DNA from: Lachnospiraceae bacterium
Lineage (GTDB): Bacteria; Bacillota_A; Clostridia; Lachnospirales; Lachnospiraceae
Length of the DNA: 5,790 nt
NCBI GenBank assembly: GCA_016281675.1
Contig: JAEEJD010000124.1
Span: 1-5,790 of the forward strand
Direction: 5' to 3'
Shown here: positions 1 through 5,153 of the stretch, piece by piece
Numbering within the stretch: the stretch's first letter is position 1
Layout: every line of letters starts with the position of its first letter
The notes under the pieces: model-generated
The model's database searches: none
What the model saw: the letters and a program-made list of their open reading frames with translations, nothing else
Told to the model about the DNA's origin: nothing
Made by a program: the position numbers and the translations under genes

Positions 1-2
1 CG

Positions 3-1019
3 GATTATGTTGTTATAAGCGTTCCGACAAACTACGACCCGAACAAGAACTTCTTTGACACACATCACATAGAGGAAGTTGTCGAGCTTGTAATGGCACA
101 TAACAAAGATGCATACATGGTCATAAAGTCGACTATCCCCGTAGGATACACGGCAAAGCTCAGGGCAAGATACAACACCGACAGGATCATGTTCTCACCC
201 GAATTCCTTCGCGAATCGAGAGCGCTTTACGATAATCTTTATCCGAGCAGGATAATAGTCGGAACCGATAAGAACGACGAGAAGCTTGTTGCAGCAGCAA
301 AGGGATTTGCGGATCTTCTTTGCGAAGGTGCGATCAAAGAGGATATAGACGTTCTGATCATGGGATTGCCGGAGTCGGAAGCGGTTAAGCTATTTGCCAA
401 TACGTACCTTGCGCTTCGTGTAAGCTTCTTTAATGAACTTGATACGTATGCGGAATCAAAAGGCCTTGACTGCCGCTCGATAATCGAGGGCGTCTGCCTT
501 GATCCGAGAATCGGAACACAGTACAACAATCCTTCGTTCGGATACGGTGGCTACTGCCTTCCCAAAGATACGAAACAGCTCCTGGCAAACTACGCGGACG
601 TTCCCGAGAACCTCATTGAGGCGATCGTTGAATCAAACCGCACGAGAAAAGATTTCATTGCCGACAGGGTACTGTCCAAGGCGGGCTATTACGATTACGT
701 CGACAGCTCGCAGTACGACAGGGAGCATGAAACGGATGTCACGGTCGGTGTATACCGTCTTGCGATGAAGACCAACTCCGATAACTTCAGACAGAGTTCG
801 ATCCAGGGCGTTATGAAGAGGATCAAGGCAAAAGGTGCCAAGGTCATCGTATATGAGCCCACGCTCGAGAACGGAACGACATTCTTCGGAAGCAGCGTTG
901 TCAATGATCTCGACGAGTTCAAGAAACGCTCCGATGTTATAATTGCAAACAGGTTTGATGAGAAGCTCAAGGATGTGGAGGAGAAGGTTTATACGAGAGA
1001 TATCTTCCGCAGAGACTGA
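3..1019 (+). CDS. ugd: UDP-glucose 6-dehydrogenase, N-terminus missing
   Basis: Oxidises UDP-glucose to UDP-glucuronate with two NAD+ in the cytosol, supplying acidic sugar for capsule or exopolysaccharide. The reading frame is already open at base 3 ([13 protein letters not shown]), so the gene starts upstream and the first internal ATG (93) is not its start. Of the usual roughly 390 residues of the short Bacillota form, 338 are visible; about 50, including the N-terminal GxGYVG nucleotide-binding loop, lie outside. Visible family motifs are the STIPVGYT stretch, FSPEFLRE (substrate-binding region), the [21 protein letters not shown] helix with its conserved Lys and Asn, and [11 protein letters not shown], whose catalytic Cys is codon 555-557. 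The C-terminal UDP-binding domain carries [10 protein letters not shown] and ends YTRDIFRRD, as usual for this form. No frameshift or internal stop is seen. Identification is secure; the polymer it serves is inferred only from the neighbouring membrane genes. Confidence 0.96.
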   Translation, partial: DYVVISVPTNYDPNKNFFDTHHIEEVVELVMAHNKDAYMVIKSTIPVGYTAKLRARYNTDRIMFSPEFLRESRALYDNLYPSRIIVGTDKNDEKLVAAAKGFADLLCEGAIKEDIDVLIMGLPESEAVKLFANTYLALRVSFFNELDTYAESKGLDCRSIIEGVCLDPRIGTQYNNPSFGYGGYCLPKDTKQLLANYADVPENLIEAIVESNRTRKDFIADRVLSKAGYYDYVDSSQYDREHETDVTVGVYRLAMKTNSDNFRQSSIQGVMKRIKAKGAKVIVYEPTLENGTTFFGSSVVNDLDEFKKRSDVIIANRFDEKLKDVEEKVYTRDIFRRD

Positions 1020-1030
1020 TTTTTTTTTAT

Positions 1031-1236
1031 TGCGGCTCGCCGCATAGTAAGCGAGTGGCAAAGTATTTCTGAGAAAACCTTGTGAAGGCGTCTGCGCTTG
1101 ACGAGGTTTTTTCGAGTCTAGCGTCAGTTACGCCGGAACAGGAGCGGGAGCGTGTTTTCGAAGGAATAGCTTTGACACGAGCCGCAGGTGAAGAGATTTG
1201 GCGGATAAGACACAGCGTTATGCCGTGTCTTTTTTT
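1031..1236 (+). ncRNA. Candidate structured non-coding RNA or long structured 3' UTR of ugd, unclassified
   Basis: This stretch between ugd and the TetR gene has no convincing protein but shows extensive self-complementarity. TGCGGCTCG at 1031-1039 is perfectly complementary to CGAGCCGCA at 1178-1186, which would close a domain of about 155 nt. Inside it, 1071-1083 pairs with 1101-1113, continuing through 1085-1090 with 1095-1099, as one long hairpin with a G/G mismatch, one bulged G and a TCTG loop. GCGT 1121-1124 pairs with ACGC 1130-1133 as a small hairpin. The region ends in an intrinsic terminator. I see no promoter for it, so it may be processed from or read through with ugd mRNA. I could not match it to a known class: the common riboswitch signatures I know, RNase P, tmRNA and SRP RNA motifs are absent. 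A raiA-type or other orphan clostridial RNA is possible but not shown. A nine-T run (1020-1028) lies just before it. Confidence 0.45.
1207..1236 (+). terminator. Rho-independent terminator ending the ugd / candidate RNA transcript
   Basis: AAGACAC (1207-1213) pairs with GTGTCTT (1225-1231). An A/C mismatch and a short GC/GC inner stem follow under a small loop, and the stem runs straight into a seven-T tract (1230-1236). This is the normal shape of an intrinsic terminator on the plus strand. It separates ugd and the structured region from the promoter that starts about 35 bases downstream. Confidence 0.85.
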
Positions 1237-1248
1237 GTGCCGTAATAT

Positions 1249-1300
1249 CAAAAAAAGTGTTCAAAAAGATGTTGACATAACATTTATGAGGGTATAAAAT
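1249..1300 (+). promoter_or_regulatory. Sigma-A type promoter of the TetR operon with A-rich UP-like region
   Basis: A perfect -35 box TTGACA at 1272-1277 is followed after 17 bp by TAAAAT at 1295-1300, a five-of-six match to TATAAT. TATAAA at 1293-1298 is an alternative with 15 bp. Upstream, 1249-1269 holds two A runs resembling an UP element. Transcription would start near 1306-1308, leaving a 5' UTR of about 100 nt that contains the 13-bp repeat array. The -10 box overlaps the first repeat unit, so a protein bound there would block the promoter. Confidence 0.82.
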
Positions 1301-1375
1301 AACCTTGTTATGTAACAAAGATGTGTAACGTAGATATGTAACATCAATATGTAACAATGATACATAACATCGTTA
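1298..1375 (+). repeat. Six tandem 13-bp repeats, probable operator array of the TetR gene
   Basis: TAAC recurs at exactly 13-bp steps at 1300, 1313, 1326, 1339, 1352 and 1365. The rough unit is TGTAACANNGATA. The units starting at 1311, 1324, 1337 and 1350 share TGTAAC exactly, while the first (1298) and last (1363) units are more diverged. A further diverged unit may follow at 1376. Within a unit the layout is TAAC-N3-G(T/A)TA-N2. Units 1 and 6 therefore hold perfect inverted TAAC-N3-GTTA pairs, and GTTATGTAAC at 1307-1316 is a palindrome across a unit boundary. The array begins in the -10 box and stops before the ribosome binding site. Binding by the downstream TetR protein is an inference from position and dyad symmetry. 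Confidence 0.85.
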
Positions 1376-1393
1376 TACATAAGTCCGGTGCAC

Positions 1394-1400
1394 GGGAAGG
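1394..1400 (+). promoter_or_regulatory. Ribosome binding site of the TetR gene
   Basis: GGGAAGG lies six bases before the ATG at 1407 and supports that start. It falls just outside the repeat array, so a protein on the array would act on transcription rather than cover this site. Confidence 0.7.
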
Positions 1401-1406
1401 TAAGAG

Positions 1407-1955
1407 ATGCCTCCAAAGGAGAAGGTTTCGAAAGCGAGGATAGAGGATACCGCTTTTGAGATGACAAGAGAATACGGATTTTCCGAGGTTACGGCAAGGA
1501 AGCTGGCTGACCGGCTCGGTTGTTCTACACAGCCGATATTCAGGTCATATGAGAACATGGAAGAGCTTCGGACAGACCTTTTCTACATGAGCATTGAGTA
1601 TTTTCTCGGACAGATGCTGGCAAAGAAGAACAGGAATCCCGCATATATGGGGTTGGCTCTTTCATATGTGGAGTTTGCCAAAAGCGAGAGAAACCTGTTC
1701 GAACTGATCGCTTCCGTTGATGATTTCGGAACACAGACGGTAGGGGAATTCTTAAAAAGCGATGAGGGATCGAAGATCCTCGGACGGATAACAGGGGAAC
1801 GAAGAGTATCCGAGGAGAGGAAACAGGAACTGTTCACGATGTTCTGGATGTTTGTTCACGGAATGGCGACACTGATCGCGGGAAATCGTGTTCAGCTAAG
1901 CGACAGGGAAGTAAAGAATTACATCACAAAGGCCTACGAGGGGATATGTAGGTAG
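1407..1955 (+). CDS. TetR/AcrR family transcriptional regulator
   Basis: A 182-residue protein, normal length for TetR regulators. The N-terminal DNA-binding domain spans about residues 8-55: SKARIEDTAFEMTREYGFSE forms the first helix, then VTARKLADRLGCSTQPIFRSY is the helix-turn-helix and recognition helix, followed by ENMEELR in place of the common sNKEEL. The rest (about 56-182) is a helical ligand-binding and dimerisation domain with no recognisable ligand motif; FTMFWMFVHGMATLIA is its hydrophobic core helix. ATG 1407 is set by a good ribosome binding site six bases upstream. The gene sits directly behind a strong promoter and a dyad-rich repeat array, so autorepression is likely. The next gene, a small membrane protein, starts 54 bases downstream with no terminator between and is probably co-transcribed. 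Family assignment is secure; the ligand and other targets are unknown. Confidence 0.93.
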   Translation: MPPKEKVSKARIEDTAFEMTREYGFSEVTARKLADRLGCSTQPIFRSYENMEELRTDLFYMSIEYFLGQMLAKKNRNPAYMGLALSYVEFAKSERNLFELIASVDDFGTQTVGEFLKSDEGSKILGRITGERRVSEERKQELFTMFWMFVHGMATLIAGNRVQLSDREVKNYITKAYEGICR

Positions 1956-2009
1956 ACGGGGACCGTTTAAGAGAAGACCTGGCAAAATAATTATTTAAGG
2001 GGAAACAAC

Positions 2010-2333
2010 ATGAGTGAGGGGCAGAGAAGAAGGATCAGGCGCCGCAGAAAGGTTGCCAGAGGTTTCAAGAAGACGTTCATCAGTCTTGTATTCGCACCGG
2101 CAAGGATACCGAAGATCAAACAGGATTCGGTGGACCTTTTGATGAGGCTGTGCGAAATATCGGCACTCGTTTTCGTAAGTGCGCTCGTGGCTCATATGGC
2201 ATCGCCGGATCTCATAAAGACCGGAGTTGTCGTGTTTGTCGGAGTATTGTTCGGAGTATTCTTATCGCTTATTAAACTGGCCGATTACCAGGAGAAGATC
2301 GAACAGTACAGATACTACGGATTCAGGATATAA
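2010..2333 (+). CDS. Small basic membrane protein, function unknown
   Basis: A 107-residue protein I do not recognise. The first 21 residues are strongly basic, with Arg/Lys clusters such as RRRIRRRRK. Two hydrophobic segments follow, about residues 48-64 (CEISALVFVSALVAHMA) and 69-90 (IKTGVVVFVGVLFGVFLSLIKL). A polar C-terminal tail rich in Tyr, Glu and Lys follows. By the positive-inside rule both ends should be cytoplasmic with a very short outer loop. The start is supported by AAGGGGA at 1997-2003, six bases before the ATG. It follows the TetR gene by 54 bases with no terminator seen between, so the two probably form an operon. The basic tail could contact acidic phospholipid, RNA or a protein partner, but nothing in the sequence decides this. 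A terminator candidate follows downstream. Confidence 0.8.
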   Translation: MSEGQRRRIRRRRKVARGFKKTFISLVFAPARIPKIKQDSVDLLMRLCEISALVFVSALVAHMASPDLIKTGVVVFVGVLFGVFLSLIKLADYQEKIEQYRYYGFRI

Positions 2334-2371
2334 ACAAAACATCCGTATCGAAAATTAATATGAATTCATCC

Positions 2372-2401
2372 CAAATAATAAGCCCGGAAAGGGGTCCGGG
2401 C
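2372..2401 (-). terminator. Probable terminator of the minus-strand operon
   Basis: GCCCGGA (2382-2388) and TCCGGGC (2395-2401) form a perfect seven-bp GC-rich stem with a six-base loop. On the minus strand the stem is followed by TTATTATTT, T-rich but broken by A residues. On the plus strand CAAAGTAC follows, which would not terminate. It lies about 85 bases past the stop of the TPR/Sel1-like gene. Confidence 0.6.
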
Positions 2402-2430
2402 CAAAGTACAGAGGGTTGAGATATGTGAGG

Positions 2431-2470
2431 GGACGCAGTAGATAAGGGGAAACGCTGCGTCTTCTTAATA
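2431..2470 (+). terminator. Probable terminator of the TetR / small membrane protein operon
   Basis: GACGCAG (2432-2438) pairs with CTGCGTC (2455-2461), extendable by one G-T pair, with a 16-base loop. The stem is followed on the plus strand by TTCTTAATA. The T-tract is weak and the loop large, so efficiency is uncertain. On the minus strand the flank is CCCCTCAC, so it is oriented for plus-strand transcripts. It lies beyond the hairpin assigned to the opposite strand. Confidence 0.5.
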
Positions 2471-2486
2471 TCCGAAAATCAATTGT

Positions 2487-3401
2487 CTACAATTCTATCG
2501 CCACGTCGTACACCGCCGGATTCAGTTCCTTGATGCAATCCATGTGCTCATTCAGAAGATCCAGATCGGCATCGTAATCCTTGTGGAAATACTTGATCAG
2601 GTTGAAATACGCCCATGCACTGTTGGAATCCGGATACACGGTCGCTTTCTGGAAATACTTCTTGGCAAAAGGAATGTTGATGTACTCCCTGAAGTTGACG
2701 GTCTTGCCCGAAGATGAACGCACTTCGCCGAGCATGTAGAACAGCCCGAGACGATTCGCTGCATATGGCTCAAGCCTGTCGGCCGATATCGTCAGATAGT
2801 GTATGAACAGATTGATGTGCGAGTCGATGTCGTCAACTCCCTCAACGATAAGATCGGCTTCTCTTGCCGCGAGGTTGTTACATGCATATACGTATCCCGC
2901 TTCCGCTGATTCCTCGAAGTAATCGTCATCGCCGTTGAGTCTTGCGATCAGGTTGATCGCAGCGGGAGATTTGCAGTAATCGAGCGATGCGGTCGCAAGA
3001 TCGAGCGCGAGTTTTTTGCGCTCATCTGCAGGGATCTCATCTATCTCATCTATCGTTTCACAGTTCTTTAATACCGACTCCGTTTTGTAGTGAGTCAGAT
3101 AATATCCTATCGGGAAAAAGGCATGAGGATTTCCGTTTCCTCCGCTTTTCAGCGTGCCGTTTTCAAAGCTTATATCCGCAGCCTTAAGATAGAGCGGGAA
3201 CGCCTTCCTGTAGTTGTTGCGGCAAGTGATCTTGCGGTAGAACAGAAGGTCCGCATATGATTTTAGCGCAGCTGTATTGCCGGTCTGGGCGAGGCATATC
3301 AGTTCGCGTTCGGCGGACGGTGAAGTGTATCCGTATTTGTCGAAGATCACGTCGAGTGCTTCCTGATCTTTGACGTATGAGCCGCTGCATGTGATGTTCA
3401 T
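2487..3401 (-). CDS. TPR/Sel1-like helical repeat protein, function unknown
   Basis: A 304-residue soluble protein with no signal peptide or membrane segment. It is rich in short paired helices of the Sel1/TPR kind: about residues 33-55 (LICLAQTGNTAALKSYADLL), 62-78 (NNYRKAFPLYLKAADIS), 163-180 (EESAEAGYVYACNNLAAR), 205-225 (ISADRLEPYAANRLGLFYML) and 244-272 (PFAKKYFQKA then SNSAWAYFNLIKYF). Such repeats usually make protein-protein contacts; no catalytic motif is seen. The frame is open upstream to 3575, but ATG 3401 is chosen because AGGAGG lies seven bases before it and its A-T-G overlaps the TGA of the preceding membrane gene. It is last in the minus-strand operon and followed by a GC-rich hairpin. 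The Sel1/TPR reading rests on helix pattern and AxxxLAxxY-like spacing, not on a database hit. An adaptor for the membrane proteins upstream is a guess. Confidence 0.82.
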   Translation of the reverse strand: MNITCSGSYVKDQEALDVIFDKYGYTSPSAERELICLAQTGNTAALKSYADLLFYRKITCRNNYRKAFPLYLKAADISFENGTLKSGGNGNPHAFFPIGYYLTHYKTESVLKNCETIDEIDEIPADERKKLALDLATASLDYCKSPAAINLIARLNGDDDYFEESAEAGYVYACNNLAAREADLIVEGVDDIDSHINLFIHYLTISADRLEPYAANRLGLFYMLGEVRSSSGKTVNFREYINIPFAKKYFQKATVYPDSNSAWAYFNLIKYFHKDYDADLDLLNEHMDCIKELNPAVYDVAIEL

Positions 3402-5143
3402 GATCGGTCCTCCTTCCTGTCGGCCGACACCGCAAGAAGTATCGGCAGCGCGCAGAACAGCGCGTACATATATCTGAATTCGGCGAATACCGGCGACGAT
3501 ATGAGTAGCGACAGCCAGATCGCAAATATCAGTATCATGGAGATTATACCGGTACGGTTTCCGTTTGCGATGCATTTTGCAAAAGCGAGCATGGCGATCC
3601 AGACGAACAGTCCGATGGCCGTAAATATCCCGAATATGCCGGTGTTATAGAAAAGCCACAGATACTCGTCCATAAAACGCAGAGCCCCTTGTGAGGCGAT
3701 CTGCCGCGATATCCCGAAGGAATTGCTCTCGACATCCCAGTACCATACCCAGTAATTGTAACCGCTGTTCCAGTAACCGCATGTGCTGTCGACCCATGCG
3801 ACGATGTACGTCATCGGATTCTTCAGAAACGTCCGAACATAAAGACCTGCGTATTCTCCCATGTTTTCCGTAAGGAATGACTGATTGCCGAAATCGCGGA
3901 TCATGTTCTTGATCGGATCGGATATGTTCGGATCGTAATTGTCCTTGATCGCCGAAACGTCGATTATGTTGGAAAGAAGTTCGGTATCTTCCGGTGTCAT
4001 CACACCGTCGTCGTAAACGACCCTTGCGACCTGCTGGAGCGGGATCGAAAGGGACTCGACCGTATCGGGCTGTGTGACGTTATATGCCGCAAGGACGCTG
4101 TGCTTTAACACGAATGCAGCAACGATCGTTACCGCCATTATGACGATCAGTTCTTTGTGCGCTCTTGCCAGAAGGATCACCGCGAGCAGGATGAACACAT
4201 ATGCAAACAGCCCGTTGCTTCGAAGAAGACAGATAAAGGGGCCGCAGAGCGAAAATCCCACAAGGTTTGCAATACGGTTTCCGATCCCGTTCATTATCCT
4301 TATGAAGAATACGATCAGCAGGGTTACGAATGCACCGAAGTAAACGTCCTTCCAGACAGTGAACGAGAACATGATATGAAAAGGCATGACCGCGTACCAT
4401 AAGGTTGATATTACAATCGCAGAAAGCGGAAGCCTCATCTTAGAAAGGTTATAAACGGTGAACGCGAAGGTCGCCGCCATGAACAGTATCTGTACGATAA
4501 CGTACAAAGCGATCGCGGCATTCATCGTACCGAAGAGTGCAAGACCGGCTCTTACGAATACACCTATCAGAAGTGTATGATAAAAAGGCTGATGGTTTGA
4601 ATACTCTCCGGAAAAGATCTGCGCTATCTGATCCATAGAATCAAGCGACATAAGTCCGGGATAGTAGCAGCAGTACCAGACCGTCAGATATATTACCGCT
4701 ATGATACAAAACGGGATCAGGAAGAAGCGGAGTGCTTTGTCTCTTGCCGGAGATCCGCAAAAAGAGAATGCTTTTTTCGAAAAGCATACATATGTGAGTA
4801 TGCTGTTTGAACACACGAAAGATCCCGCAAATATCACGAATATCAGGATCAGTTTATACAGACGGACAAAGAGTGAACTTCTTACATCCGGAAGTGTCGG
4901 GTGAAGCCATATGCCGTAGCTTGCAAGAAGGATAAAGAGTGCGGCCAGTGCCGATGCCGCGCATGTAAGACGGCGTGAGAGCTTTGACAGGGGTGCGACA
5001 TTTTCCTGCCGGATCTTCATAATGCAGTAGAATGCATATAAGCAGGCGATGAGATAAGGCGCAAAGGATGCTCTTGCATTAAGAAGCGTTACAGCCCCCA
5101 AAATCATCAGAAGTATTTTTATGATATACGATCTTTCTTTCAA
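3398..5143 (-). CDS. Polytopic membrane protein, probable GT-C glycosyltransferase (DUF6020-like)
   Basis: A 581-residue protein with roughly 12 membrane segments, for example near residues 63-80, 94-112, 138-158, 187-203, 208-230, 240-260, 268-285, 312-352, 501-523, 531-550 and 557-573. After the early helices comes YPGLMSLDSMDQ (161-172) and then SNHQPFYHTLLIG (182-194), an arrangement resembling the first outer loop of GT-C enzymes, where an acidic residue (here Asp 168 or 171) serves catalysis or metal binding. Other marked motifs are FTVWKD (261-266), LLRSNG (306-311) and EFRYMY (555-560). About residues 353-495 form a large extracytoplasmic domain. I associate this motif set with the DUF6020 family of clostridial membrane proteins, from memory. 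Expected role: moving a sugar from a lipid carrier to a surface acceptor. The start is TTG, supported by GAGGTG just upstream. It lies eight bases after the previous stop and overlaps the next gene by four. Confidence 0.78.
   Translation of the reverse strand: MKERSYIIKILLMILGAVTLLNARASFAPYLIACLYAFYCIMKIRQENVAPLSKLSRRLTCAASALAALFILLASYGIWLHPTLPDVRSSLFVRLYKLILIFVIFAGSFVCSNSILTYVCFSKKAFSFCGSPARDKALRFFLIPFCIIAVIYLTVWYCCYYPGLMSLDSMDQIAQIFSGEYSNHQPFYHTLLIGVFVRAGLALFGTMNAAIALYVIVQILFMAATFAFTVYNLSKMRLPLSAIVISTLWYAVMPFHIMFSFTVWKDVYFGAFVTLLIVFFIRIMNGIGNRIANLVGFSLCGPFICLLRSNGLFAYVFILLAVILLARAHKELIVIMAVTIVAAFVLKHSVLAAYNVTQPDTVESLSIPLQQVARVVYDDGVMTPEDTELLSNIIDVSAIKDNYDPNISDPIKNMIRDFGNQSFLTENMGEYAGLYVRTFLKNPMTYIVAWVDSTCGYWNSGYNYWVWYWDVESNSFGISRQIASQGALRFMDEYLWLFYNTGIFGIFTAIGLFVWIAMLAFAKCIANGNRTGIISMILIFAIWLSLLISSPVFAEFRYMYALFCALPILLAVSADRKEDRS
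3409..3414 (-). promoter_or_regulatory. Ribosome binding site deciding the start of the TPR/Sel1-like gene
   Basis: On the minus strand AGGAGG precedes ATG 3401 with a seven-base spacer. It lies inside the last codons of the upstream membrane protein gene, and the ATGA overlap places the stop and start together. Ribosomes finishing the first gene can restart on the second, pointing to coupled translation and matched expression. Confidence 0.85.
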
Positions 5144-5147
5144 GATT

Positions 5148-5153
5148 CACCTC
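5148..5153 (-). promoter_or_regulatory. Ribosome binding site supporting a TTG start
   Basis: On the minus strand GAGGTG is followed by AATC and then TTG (5143-5141). The site overlaps the TGA stop (5154-5152) of the preceding gene. No ATG in the right frame has a comparable site nearby, so TTG is the best start. The stop, ribosome site and start together suggest coupled translation and perhaps reduced initiation. Confidence 0.65.

Noticed and set aside
93..1019. ugd starting at the ATG at 93
   Set aside because: The frame is open to base 3 and the residues before 93 match the conserved family sequence, so this Met is internal.
1031..1044. TGCGG-CTCG-CCGCA hairpin as the ugd terminator
   Set aside because: The T run comes before the hairpin, not after it, and TAGTAAG follows. 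It would not act as an intrinsic terminator on the plus strand.
1082..1297. Possible 71-residue plus-strand protein with a GTG start
   Set aside because: No ribosome binding site, the start lies within the long hairpin 1071-1113, and the frame runs through the terminator and the -35 box. The stretch is better explained as structured RNA and promoter.
1298..1375. CRISPR array or replication iterons
   Set aside because: Units are only 13 bp with no separate spacers and no cas or replication genes nearby. Position in a promoter fits operators better.
1124..1467. Overlapping minus-strand open frames across the repeat array
   Set aside because: Their similar peptides simply translate the 13-bp repeats in shifting frames; they have no ribosome sites and run into the TetR promoter and coding region.
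3402..3575. N-terminal extension of the TPR/Sel1-like protein to 3575
   Set aside because: The extra 58 residues lie entirely within the upstream membrane gene in another frame and have no clear ribosome site, whereas ATG 3401 has AGGAGG and an ATGA overlap.
4074..4402. Open frames on both strands inside the 581-residue membrane gene
   Set aside because: They are out-of-frame shadows with Arg- and Cys-rich composition, no ribosome sites and no recognisable domains.
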